From contig OY762941.1 of NCBI GenBank assembly GCA_963666995.1, positions 434,001 through 498,000 of the forward strand: DNA of 64,000 nt, read 5' to 3'. The position numbers were made by a program, and so were the translations under genes. This document shows, piece by piece, positions 27,366-35,166 of this stretch. Each line of letters starts with the position of its first letter. Within the stretch, counting starts at the first letter, position 1. The notes under the pieces were generated by a model that saw nothing but the letters and a program-made list of their open reading frames with translations, did no database searches and was not told where the DNA came from. This stretch comes from Syntrophobacter sp963666995. GTDB taxonomy: Bacteria > Desulfobacterota > Syntrophobacteria > Syntrophobacterales > Syntrophobacteraceae.

Positions 27366-28013
27366 TCAACGCAGCCGGGAGCCGGCTCCCGCGACGGCGG
27401 CCCTCAACTCTCGTGCGGCCGCTCCGGGCTCGCGGCTTGACATGATCGCCGACACAACCGCAATCCCATCGGCCCCGTTCCGAACGACATCTCCCGCATT
27501 ACCGATATTGATGCCTCCGATGGCGACCAGCGGCAGCCCCACCGCGCGCCTGATGCTTCGGAGCCCTTCAAGTCCGGTGGCGGCGGGCGTATCCGTTTTG
27601 GTCGCCGTATCGAACACCGGACTCACCCCCAGGTAATCGGCCCCTTCCGCTTCCGCCCGCAATGCTTCCTCGACACGGCTTACGGAGACGCCGATGACCA
27701 TTTCCGGACCGGCAACCCGCCTCGCAGTCGTACAGTCCATGTCGCTCTGACCCAGGTGAACGCCCGCGGCTCCGCAGGCCAGCGCAATATCGACCCGGTC
27801 GTTGATGACGAGCGGGACTCGCATCCGGCAGAGCCTGTCCTGGAGCTTACGCGCGAGCCGAAGGAAATCCCTGGTGCAGAGTTCCTTTTCCCGGAGCTGC
27901 ACGAGGGTCACTCCCCCCCGCACGCTTTCCAGGATGATTTTCTCAAGGGGCCTCCCCTCTGCAAGCCCCGGATCCGTCACCAGATACAACGTATAGTCCA
28001 TCACGGTCTTCAT
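27366..28013 (-). CDS. thiE: Thiamine-phosphate synthase
   Basis: ThiE couples hydroxymethylpyrimidine diphosphate with thiazole phosphate to make thiamine phosphate. The 215-residue TIM barrel shows YLVTDPGL, LVQLREKELCTRDFL, VPLVINDRVDIALACGAAGVH with LGQSDMD, and the phosphate loop GADYLGVSPVF. A late VAIGGINIGN completes the site. The ATG directly follows the thiM stop codon, so the two are translationally coupled. No TPP riboswitch was seen upstream of the pair. Confidence 0.95.
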   Translation of the reverse strand: MKTVMDYTLYLVTDPGLAEGRPLEKIILESVRGGVTLVQLREKELCTRDFLRLARKLQDRLCRMRVPLVINDRVDIALACGAAGVHLGQSDMDCTTARRVAGPEMVIGVSVSRVEEALRAEAEGADYLGVSPVFDTATKTDTPAATGLEGLRSIRRAVGLPLVAIGGINIGNAGDVVRNGADGIAVVSAIMSSREPGAAARELRAAVAGAGSRLR

Positions 28014-28817
28014 CTATAGCCACGAAGCGCTGACCCGCGCTTTTTCCCTGAGAATACGCCCATCGATCTCATCCAGCCCGTCCAGCAGAAGATATTGAAA
28101 GGTCCCCGGACGAGGATTGGAACGGGCGGCGAGTTCACCTGCGATTCCGAGCACCGTGAGCGCGGAGGCGGCGGCTATGAGCGAATCGGGTTCCACCGCG
28201 CAGAATGCGCCCGCAATCGCCGAAGCGGTGCAGCCGGTGCCGGTGATCCTCCCCATGAGCGGGTGACCGTTCGCGATCCTGATGGACCGTTCGCCGTCGG
28301 TAACGAAATCTTCCACTCCGGTAACGGCCGCCACCGTACCGAATTTCCTTGCCAGATCGACGGCGGCCGCATGAGCATCGTCCGCGCCATGCACGGAATC
28401 GACTCCCCTGGTCTGCCCGCCCGCCCCCGCAAGAGCGAGCACTTCCGACCCGTTCCCCCGGAGGACGGCGACGGGGAATTCCTCGAGAAGCCGCCTTGCG
28501 GTCTCCGTCCTGAACCGTGTCGCGCCGGCGCCGACCGGATCGAGCACTATCGGCACGGAATGTTCCACGGCGGCGCGCGATGCCAGCGCCATCGCATCCA
28601 CCCAGGGTCCGGACAGCGTCCCGATATTGATGACAAGGGCCCCGGAAAGGCTCGCCATTTCTTCGACTTCCTCCGCCGCATGGGCCATCACGGGAGATGC
28701 TCCCAGGGCCAGCAGCGCATTGGCCGTAAAATTCATCACCACGAAGTTGGTGATGTTGTGCACGAGAGGGCGCTTTTGACGCAACAGATCAACAAGTTGA
28801 GAAATTCTCTCCAGCAT
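28014..28817 (-). CDS. thiM: Hydroxyethylthiazole kinase
   Basis: ThiM phosphorylates 4-methyl-5-(2-hydroxyethyl)thiazole in the thiamine salvage pathway. The 267-residue ribokinase-fold protein has PLVHNITNFVVMNFTANALL near the start. The segment PIVLDPVGAGATRFR and the anion-hole motif RITGTGCTASAIAGAF with catalytic Cys follow. It precedes thiE without a gap, forming a salvage pair. Twenty-four bases separate it from the upstream coiled-coil membrane protein, so its promoter probably lies ahead of that gene. Confidence 0.95.
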   Translation of the reverse strand: MLERISQLVDLLRQKRPLVHNITNFVVMNFTANALLALGASPVMAHAAEEVEEMASLSGALVINIGTLSGPWVDAMALASRAAVEHSVPIVLDPVGAGATRFRTETARRLLEEFPVAVLRGNGSEVLALAGAGGQTRGVDSVHGADDAHAAAVDLARKFGTVAAVTGVEDFVTDGERSIRIANGHPLMGRITGTGCTASAIAGAFCAVEPDSLIAAASALTVLGIAGELAARSNPRPGTFQYLLLDGLDEIDGRILREKARVSASWL

Positions 28818-28841
28818 CTCTATCCCCTTTGGAGGTCCGGG

Positions 28842-29501
28842 TCATTCCTGAGGCGGCAACGAACCCGTCACCTCTGAAGTGAATTTCGTCCGCTCCTGCG
28901 GGTCGCTGAGAACCACGGCGACGATATCGTCCAACCCATCCAGCAACTGTTTCGTAGCCGCCTCCGACCTCTTGTCCCCGGTGGAGACTTTCGCTTCAAT
29001 CTGCAGCCAGGTGACCTTGGTGATGAGCAGAGCGAGTTCGGAGGATGCTTTCTGGATTGCCGCTATCTGTTCTCTGGCACGCTCCTCCTGCTGGGTCAGT
29101 TCCGTAATCTTCTGCTGCTGGGCCTTCAATTCGTCGTTTGCCTTCTCAATCGAAGCCATCATCGACTGAAGCTGCTTCACTTGAGATTCCGCCTTGCTTC
29201 GTGCTTCCTCAACATTGGACATCGCAAGCTTGACTTCGCTCCTCTGATTCTCGAGGTCCTTTAGATATTCCCGAACCCCTTCCTCCTTTATTGCAGCGAT
29301 CTGTGCCTTGTAGTCGAGGATTCCCGGCACCTCCCACCGGGCGGTTTTCAGCCAGTCGTAGTTTGCGATCACCAGACCCGCCATAACCGAAAAAACGAGG
29401 AGAACCGCGGTCATGGCGGTCCCGATCTTCTTTCCGACCGCCAGAATGCAGGTGGAAAGCACCAGGATTGCAAAGACCACTAATGCAAATATTTCTTTCA
29501 T
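28842..29501 (-). CDS. Membrane protein with cytoplasmic or periplasmic coiled coil, unknown function
   Basis: ATG 29501 follows AGGA and gives 219 residues. Two hydrophobic helices occupy about residues 3-24 and 27-46, ending near LVIANYDWLK. A coiled coil then runs from about 65 to 160, rich in Glu, Lys, Gln and Ala (for example KLAMSNVEEARSKAESQVKQ). A small C-terminal tail follows. No enzymatic motif was recognised. It lies just upstream of thiM-thiE on the same strand and may share their transcript, but a functional tie to thiamine is not evident. Confidence 0.7.
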   Translation of the reverse strand: MKEIFALVVFAILVLSTCILAVGKKIGTAMTAVLLVFSVMAGLVIANYDWLKTARWEVPGILDYKAQIAAIKEEGVREYLKDLENQRSEVKLAMSNVEEARSKAESQVKQLQSMMASIEKANDELKAQQQKITELTQQEERAREQIAAIQKASSELALLITKVTWLQIEAKVSTGDKRSEAATKQLLDGLDDIVAVVLSDPQERTKFTSEVTGSLPPQE

Positions 29502-29755
29502 AATGGAAATCCTGTGACAGCGGTAAATGGTGACCGGATTTGCGTACATCCGGGAGACACCGGACAGGCAGCCGTTCGGTATTCGGCCGGCAGCCGGTAC
29601 TCATGGACCAGGGGCCGAAACCCTTCACCCCCGGGCAGAAGGAATGTTAAGAGAATTGAAGAGAGAATCCAAGGCATTTTTCCCGACGCCGTCGCTGCCG
29701 CGCGAGGGCCGCATCGGAAAGTCGCTCTCCTTCGTACACACCCCGGTAAACTTTC

Positions 29756-29784
29756 TTGACATGCGTTGAGATTTTGAATAAGCT
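29756..29784 (+). promoter_or_regulatory. Candidate promoter of the ilvB attenuator leader
   Basis: TTGACA (29756-29761) is followed after exactly 17 bases by TAAGCT (29779-29784) in an AT-rich window. It lies about 40 bases before the leader-peptide start and fits as the start of the attenuated transcript. Confidence 0.5.
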
Positions 29785-29826
29785 GCACTAAAGTTTGAAC
29801 TGGAAAATGAGAGGTATTGCTGCGTG

Positions 29827-29928
29827 ATGAAGCGCGAGTTGAACGGTCGGATTATCATCTCCATAATTAGCCGGGTCATTATTGGCATGGAAATGGTGAT
29901 TTGCATTCCGATCGCCTTCGTACCGTAG
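29827..29928 (+). CDS. Ile/Val-rich leader peptide controlling ilvB
   Basis: This 33-codon frame starts with ATG 29827 and ends with TAG at 29926-29928. Ten codons are Ile and three are Val, with runs such as RIIISIIS and RVIIG and the end VICIPIAFVP. This is the composition expected of an attenuation leader for branched-chain amino-acid synthesis. It sits just upstream of a terminator/antiterminator pair and ilvB. Ribosome stalling at Ile or Val codons would expose segment 29914-29924 for antiterminator formation. Only one Leu codon is present, so control should respond mainly to Ile and perhaps Val. Confidence 0.85.
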   Translation: MKRELNGRIIISIISRVIIGMEMVICIPIAFVP

Positions 29929-29999
29929 CGGGAAAAATCATAACCCATTCGTAAACCCAATCCCCCGTCGGTGCGAAGGCGCCGGCGGGGGATTTTTTT
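29914..29999 (+). promoter_or_regulatory. Transcription attenuator: antiterminator and intrinsic terminator before ilvB
   Basis: GCCTTCGTACC (29914-29924, inside the end of the leader peptide) pairs over 11 positions with GGTGCGAAGGC (29970-29980), with one wobble. That pairing would use up the loop and the last bases of the 5' arm of a terminator. In the terminator, ATCCCCCGTCGG (29960-29971) pairs with CCGGCGGGGGAT (29982-29993), followed by TTTTTT. The two structures are mutually exclusive, as in classical amino-acid operon attenuators. Confidence 0.85.
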
Positions 30000-30057
30000 G
30001 CCTCCGCTTCGCGCGCCGGATTATTTACCGACGGGGTTGAACAGAGGAGGCTCGGTA

Positions 30058-31818
30058 ATGCGGAGGCTCTCAGGAGCGCAGATCATCACCCGTCTGCTGG
30101 AGCGTCAGGGTATCCGTACCATCGCAGGGATCCCGGGAGGAGGAAATCTGCCCCTTTATGACGCGCTTTCTCAGAGTGACAAGCTCACTCACGTTCTCGC
30201 ACGCCACGAGCAGGGGGCCGGCTTCATCGCCCAGGGGATGGCGCGAGTCACCGGACAGCCGCAGGTATGCTTTGCAACCTCGGGGCCCGGTGCGACCAAC
30301 ATCCTTACGGCCATAGCGGACGCGAAGCTCGATTCAATCCCCATCATCTGCATTACCGGGCAGGTCCCCCGTGCCCTGATCGGAACCAGCGCCTTTCAGG
30401 AGGTGGATACCTACAGGCTGAGCATCCCCGTCACGAAACGGAGCTTCAGGGTGCGGGCGCCTTCCGACTTGCTGGAAATCATTCCCGAAGCCTTCCGGAT
30501 CGCCGCATCCGGAAGGCCCGGTCCGGTGCTGATCGATGTGCCGAAGGACGTCCAGTCTGAAGTGGTCGAATTGAACGGATGGCCGGAGCCCGGCAGACCG
30601 GACTCGCCCCTCCCGCCCGCGATGGCTGATGTCAGGCAGGCGGCTCGTCTCATCAATTCCGCCCGGCGTCCGGTCCTCTTCCTCGGAGGCGGTGTGATTC
30701 ATTCGGAAGCCGGGCCGCTCGCCGTCCGTCTTGCGGAAAAAGCGTCCGTTCCGGTCACGACGAGCCTGATGGGTCTTGGGGCCATACCCGCGGATCATCC
30801 GCTTTCCATGGGGCTCATCGGAATGCATGCCGCGGTCTCGACAAACATGATTCTGGAAGAGTGCGACCTGCTCATCGCCGCCGGAGTGCGCTTCGACGAC
30901 CGGGCAACAGGCAAAGCGGCTGAGTTTTGCCCGGATGCAAAAATCATCCACATCGATATCGATCCGGGGGAAATCGGCAAGCTGAAAGCAGCGTCGGTGG
31001 GAATTGCGGGAGACATCCACAAGGTGCTGGAAGCGCTCCTTCCACTGGTTGGGGACTCTGCCCGAAAAGAGTGGCTGGACCTGGTCTCCGGGCTGAAGGA
31101 GAAGCATCGCCCGCTCATCCCGGACCGCAATGATCTGCGCACTCCTTACGGCCTGATCCTACGGACAGCCGATCTTCTGGATAAGAATGCCGTCATTGCG
31201 ACCGATGTGGGACAGCATCAGATGTGGACGGCGCAGGTGTATCCCTTCCGCCGCCCGCGGCAGTGGCTCACTTCGGGGGGACTGGGAACGATGGGATTCG
31301 GGGTTCCGGCCGCAATCGGCGCTGCTTTGGCCTGTCCGGACCGTACGATCGTCTGTTTCAGCGGCGACGGAAGTCTCATGATGAATATCCAGGAGCTTGC
31401 AACCGCCGTTCAGGAGCGCGTCAATGTGAAGATCGTCGTTCTGGACAATCATTGCCTCGGGCTCGTTCGGCAGCAGCAGGACATGTTTTACGGCAGGAGG
31501 CTCTTTGCGTGCGATTACACCTTGCCCGCCGATTTCGTGAAGATAGCGGAAGGATTCGGAATGAAGGCCTTCGATTTGGACGCAGGCCCCGATCCCCTGG
31601 GGACTTTGGCCGATGCCATGGGAGAACGGGGTCCATGCCTCGTGCGCGCAAGGATCGACCGGGACGAAAAGGTCTACCCGATCGTGCCTCCCGGTGCTCC
31701 CAACAGGATCATGATAGGCCCTTCCGGCCTACCGATCCCGCAATCGGGGGAGGGACCTCGAGACAGGATGGTCGCGGCAAAGGCCGTTCCTCCCATCGCA
31801 GACGGTGCCCGCCTGTGA
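30058..31818 (+). CDS. ilvB: Acetolactate synthase large (catalytic) subunit
   Basis: IlvB condenses two pyruvates, or pyruvate with 2-oxobutyrate, using thiamine diphosphate in branched-chain amino-acid synthesis. The 586-residue protein has the N-terminal GIPGGGNLPLYDAL segment, the catalytic glutamate region ARHEQGAGFIAQGMAR, then CFATSGPGATN and the central FAD-binding domain. The ThDP/Mg motif is CFSGDGSLMMNIQEL. ATG 30058 follows AGAGGAGG; the frame open further upstream overlaps the terminator. Expression should be set by the leader-peptide attenuator. No ilvN regulatory subunit follows, so the partner must be elsewhere or this enzyme works without one. Confidence 0.95.
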   Translation: MRRLSGAQIITRLLERQGIRTIAGIPGGGNLPLYDALSQSDKLTHVLARHEQGAGFIAQGMARVTGQPQVCFATSGPGATNILTAIADAKLDSIPIICITGQVPRALIGTSAFQEVDTYRLSIPVTKRSFRVRAPSDLLEIIPEAFRIAASGRPGPVLIDVPKDVQSEVVELNGWPEPGRPDSPLPPAMADVRQAARLINSARRPVLFLGGGVIHSEAGPLAVRLAEKASVPVTTSLMGLGAIPADHPLSMGLIGMHAAVSTNMILEECDLLIAAGVRFDDRATGKAAEFCPDAKIIHIDIDPGEIGKLKAASVGIAGDIHKVLEALLPLVGDSARKEWLDLVSGLKEKHRPLIPDRNDLRTPYGLILRTADLLDKNAVIATDVGQHQMWTAQVYPFRRPRQWLTSGGLGTMGFGVPAAIGAALACPDRTIVCFSGDGSLMMNIQELATAVQERVNVKIVVLDNHCLGLVRQQQDMFYGRRLFACDYTLPADFVKIAEGFGMKAFDLDAGPDPLGTLADAMGERGPCLVRARIDRDEKVYPIVPPGAPNRIMIGPSGLPIPQSGEGPRDRMVAAKAVPPIADGARL

Positions 31819-31950
31819 GGCGGCCCGATGACTCTGTTTTGTCATTTCCAGTGGGGTGGAACACAGTGATGCATCCATGGGCCGGCCGCGTGAAAATGTG
31901 CTGTGTCGCGATGCGGGTCTGTACGTGACGACTCAAATGATGTTGTCACC

Positions 31951-32109
31951 TCGGTTGTCGCCCGAATGGAACGCGTTCTCAATGCCTGTCTAACATTCTT
32001 CAATCTTCCGGAGGACGAATGGATATCCCTGCGGTCCGCAAACATCAGTGAGCGGTTCAACAAAGAGTCTAGAAGAAGAACCCGGCCAATGGAAATACTT
32101 GCAGGAGAA
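31951..32109 (+). pseudogene. IS256-family transposase remnant
   Basis: The translated stretch VVARMERVLNACLTFFN, then EDEWISLRSANISERFNK, then RRRTRPMEILAGE matches the C-terminal signature of Mutator/IS256 transposases (W..LR..N..ER.N...RRRTR). Only about 53 residues remain, with no upstream catalytic domain. It sits about 200 bases before cas6, at the edge of the CRISPR-Cas block, and marks past insertion activity there. Confidence 0.7.
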
Positions 32110-32314
32110 AGTCCATCTTCCATAGATCCGCAGTCGTAACGATTATGACGGGCATGCCTCGTATAATCCATCTTATAACATTTACCCTGAAAAGTAAGCT
32201 CAGCATCGTGCGTTTTTGCTTGTGTACGATGCTTTGAAGGGTTAGTATCGCGCTAAACATGTGGCTACTTTCACAATGCTTTGACACTATTTCCCCAGCC
32301 CCGAGACTACAAAC
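32110..32314 (+). promoter_or_regulatory. Upstream region of the cas operon with inverted repeat
   Basis: This non-coding stretch holds TATAAT at 32162-32167 as a possible -10 box with a weak -35. It also has an inverted repeat, AGCATCGT (32202-32209) with ACGATGCT (32226-32233). The repeat could be an operator or an RNA stem in the cas transcript leader. No strong ribosome site is seen before cas6. Confidence 0.4.
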
Positions 32315-33277
32315 ATGGCTGCTTCCACCCAAGAAGACAGACCATTTCTCCGGTTCGCGAGGTTCAAGTTTACCCTCAAGGTGAGAACTTTTACGGTCTT
32401 GCCCCCTTATAAAGGCTCCGTCTTTCGGGGAGCATTCGGGGCAATGTTCAAAAAAATAGTTTGCCCAGCCCGCCAGAATGAATGCACCTACTGCATGCTC
32501 CGCAGCCGGTGCATTTATGTGGCTTTGTTCGATCCTCCGCCCCCTGTCGGATATTCTCACGGAAGGAAATACTCCCATGCTCCCCCTCCTTACATCCTCA
32601 ATCCTCCTCTTACCAATCGCCAAGCCTTCCATCCCGGCGAGACCCTCGATTTTGAGCTTGTCCTCATAGGATCGGCCATAGACGCTCTGCCGTACTTGGT
32701 CGTTACTTTTGAGGAGATGGGACAGCGAGGGCTGGGGCGGGAACGAGGGAGGTACGATCTGGCGGCGGTCAATGTCATGCAGGGTGGGGAGTGCATTCCT
32801 CTTTTCGATGGCCACTCCCGGAACTTCAAGTCCTTCACACCTGAGCCAGCGAAGATCGATGCGGAGGATAAAGGGCCGATTAAACGCGTGACCCTTCACC
32901 TTTTGACACCGCTCCGCATCAAGGCAGAGGGAAGCCTCATCACGCGCCTTACGTTTCCCATTTTCTTCGAATGTCTGGCACGGCGGATCACACTGCTCTC
33001 CACTTTTTACGGTGCACCGGAGAATCTCCCCGACTTGTCTCATCTCATTGCCCGGGCTCAAGAAATCCAAGTGGTCGAGGACTACCTCCACTGGTACGAC
33101 TGGGAGCGCTACTCCGCTCGCCAGCAAGACACCATGAAGTTTGGGGGCCTTAAAGGCATCATTGTTTTTGCAGGAAGTCTCAACCCCTATGTCTCATTTC
33201 TCCAGTTTGCCCAGGGACTAAACACCGGCCAAGCCACGACTTTTGGATTGGGGAGATACCAGCTTGAAACTGCATGA
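32315..33277 (+). CDS. cas6: CRISPR RNA-processing endoribonuclease Cas6
   Basis: Cas6 cuts precursor CRISPR RNA within the repeat to leave an eight-base 5' handle. The 320-residue protein resembles the larger Cas6 of type III systems: FTLKVRTFTVLPPYKGSVFRGAFG at the start (first ferredoxin-like fold) and a cysteine cluster CPARQNECTYCMLRSRC. The C-terminal glycine-rich loop is GQATTFGLGRYQLE. The array repeat contains a stable UUCG hairpin and ends in ATTGAGAC, a suitable substrate and handle. It is the first gene of the locus; its end overlaps the next start codon if that is TTG 33264. Confidence 0.9.
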   Translation: MAASTQEDRPFLRFARFKFTLKVRTFTVLPPYKGSVFRGAFGAMFKKIVCPARQNECTYCMLRSRCIYVALFDPPPPVGYSHGRKYSHAPPPYILNPPLTNRQAFHPGETLDFELVLIGSAIDALPYLVVTFEEMGQRGLGRERGRYDLAAVNVMQGGECIPLFDGHSRNFKSFTPEPAKIDAEDKGPIKRVTLHLLTPLRIKAEGSLITRLTFPIFFECLARRITLLSTFYGAPENLPDLSHLIARAQEIQVVEDYLHWYDWERYSARQQDTMKFGGLKGIIVFAGSLNPYVSFLQFAQGLNTGQATTFGLGRYQLETA

Positions 33278-34049
33278 CATTGTTTTCCCATCTATATTGG
33301 TTCCATCTGTCGCGATAACCATAGGCCTGTTGCCATGGCCGTGGTCGCTGGTTTTGATGCCACTCGTGGTGTTTCCGATGGCGCTGTTCTGGAAGATTTG
33401 GGAAGACATGTTATTTCCGAGGATTTGGAAAAACAAGTGGAGGAGGACCTATTTTGAGTCTCTCTGCAAGAATAAGATGTTCCTCACTGCAAACTCGGAA
33501 AGTACTGTAAAGAATGACCCGAAGAGTTGGATAGAAAAGCGGATGCCATATATAGATATAGAAATACTCTCCGAAAGTATAAAACCATTTGCCAAGTATG
33601 AGCTACCAGATTCAATAATGACTATAGTAACTAATATATGGGATAGGAAATATAATAATAACGAGAATTTTAATCATTTTGACTCCCTGTTATTAAGTAT
33701 AGTCGATATAGTTGACAAAGGATCAATATTATTCATAGAGTCGTATGTAAATTTGGTAAATGATTTGTGGAGTGATGAGATGATATGGAAGAGGATAACT
33801 ATCAAACTTCTAGCTTCCAGCAACGCTATTGTCTTGGATAAAACTATATTTAGCTTGGGGTCGTTCTCTGAAAGATTGGATATTGATATCATAGACAGAC
33901 TCAAGGAGATCGAAGCAAGCAAGGAGAAACATCACCAGACTTTAAAGAAAAGTGTCAGGAGTGTACTGAATATGGCGGAATTACCGAGCCGAATTGAAGA
34001 ATCGAAGAGATGGGCCGAGAATATCAGTCAAACCATCGAGGACGTCTAA
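33264..34049 (+). CDS. Unknown membrane protein embedded in the type III CRISPR operon
   Basis: The start at TTG 33264 is favoured because GGGGAG precedes it; a TTG at 33243 is an alternative. The product has about 261 residues. A hydrophobic N-terminus (about residues 5-45, with WPWSLVLMPLVVFPMALF) suggests two membrane helices. A soluble, Ile/Asn/Asp-rich helical domain of about 200 residues follows, without a motif I recognise. The coding sequence is far more AT-rich than the rest of the locus, a sign of separate acquisition. It overlaps cas6 by 14 bases and shares TAATG with cmr1, so it is transcribed and probably translated with them. Confidence 0.7.
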   Translation: MKLHDIVFPSILVPSVAITIGLLPWPWSLVLMPLVVFPMALFWKIWEDMLFPRIWKNKWRRTYFESLCKNKMFLTANSESTVKNDPKSWIEKRMPYIDIEILSESIKPFAKYELPDSIMTIVTNIWDRKYNNNENFNHFDSLLLSIVDIVDKGSILFIESYVNLVNDLWSDEMIWKRITIKLLASSNAIVLDKTIFSLGSFSERLDIDIIDRLKEIEASKEKHHQTLKKSVRSVLNMAELPSRIEESKRWAENISQTIEDV

Positions 34050-35137
34050 TGCAATCTAAAGTGATTCAACTCTACACGTTAACGCCGTTATGGTCGGGGG
34101 ACATTGATCGGAACAGCGCTCTGCCGCGTGAAACCTCCTTTGTAGGCAGCCTGCGTTGGTGGTATCGGGAAATCATCCGGTCACGTCAGCCTGATTCCGT
34201 TTGCGATGAGACATCCGACAATGCGGAGTTGAGATGTCCGCGCAGGAAATTGGCTAAAGAAAAACAAGTCTGCCGAGTTTGCAGCGTCTTTGGATGCACT
34301 GGACAAGCCCGCCGGTTCCGCATCGAGATTGAGGAGCTAATGTCCTACCCTCTATTCTTTGCGACTCACAACGACGCGTACGGTTCAAACGGCAACTGGC
34401 TGACGCGCATGTGGGGAGGAATTAAAACCGGCCGGGGACGTGACGCTTCCTTTACATTTGCCAAGGATTGCCTTTTTGTGGAAGCCCCTCGCACATTCAG
34501 GGTGAAGATTACACCGAGGTCTCCTTCTGAGCAGGGATCGATATCCCAAATAACGACTTTAATGCGTTTCATCGGGCGCTACGGCGCACTGGGTGCCCGG
34601 ACTCAAAATGGATTCGGACAAATCAAGATAGCCGAAGAGTCCGGAAATGGAAGCGTGGAGGAGCTTAGCCCTACGCGAGAATCTTTCTTTTCTTTGACAT
34701 TCGAACTGGCTGGAGGGTTGGGGCGCTTCCGTGAATCCATTAGATTTGTGGGTTCTGCCCCGCCCGGCATGCGAGACCTGCGCCGAGCGCTTTTCGTTCC
34801 CTGTGCTTTCGATCTCCGATACAGGAGCAGCGCTCCCCGCCCATCAGGCTTCGATACCGATCTTGGGTTACGGCCGTATTTCAAAAAAAGAGGGTACGGG
34901 CGAGAGACAGTTAAAACTCTTTTCGGTCGATCCGCCGGGACTAAATCAAAGAGTTGTATTCATGTCAGCCACCTTTTCCGTGAAAAGCCCGGGGGAAACT
35001 TTCGACTGAAAATCTTTGGCTTTATCCCCGAAATTTTGAAAGGAAAGGTCAAAGCGGATGACATTGGAGAGGTGGTTAAAAACTTCGTCACCAGTGAGGC
35101 CATTTTCCCCAACAGCGAGGTAGTCGACAGGTTTTGA
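34049..35137 (+). CDS. cmr1: Type III RAMP protein Cmr1
   Basis: Cmr1 is a Cas7-like subunit that caps the type III-B effector complex on crRNA. The 362-residue protein starts with TLTPLWSGDIDRNSALPRET and FVGSLRWWYREIIR, the Cmr1 signature. A cysteine motif follows (CPRRKLAKEKQVCRVCSVFGC), then MRFIGRYGALGARTQNGFGQ, the glycine-rich loop of RAMP folds. ATG 34049 shares bases with the TAA of the preceding gene. Together with cmr4 and cmr5 it supports a III-B-type backbone for this locus. Confidence 0.88.
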   Translation: MQSKVIQLYTLTPLWSGDIDRNSALPRETSFVGSLRWWYREIIRSRQPDSVCDETSDNAELRCPRRKLAKEKQVCRVCSVFGCTGQARRFRIEIEELMSYPLFFATHNDAYGSNGNWLTRMWGGIKTGRGRDASFTFAKDCLFVEAPRTFRVKITPRSPSEQGSISQITTLMRFIGRYGALGARTQNGFGQIKIAEESGNGSVEELSPTRESFFSLTFELAGGLGRFRESIRFVGSAPPGMRDLRRALFVPCAFDLRYRSSAPRPSGFDTDLGLRPYFKKRGYGRETVKTLFGRSAGTKSKSCIHVSHLFREKPGGNFRLKIFGFIPEILKGKVKADDIGEVVKNFVTSEAIFPNSEVVDRF

Positions 35138-35166
35138 GAACCCATTTTACCGTTGGAGCACGGGCT

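Noticed and set aside
28818..28841. TPP riboswitch in front of thiM
   Set aside because: Only 24 bases separate thiM from the upstream gene, and the core sequences are missing there and before that gene.
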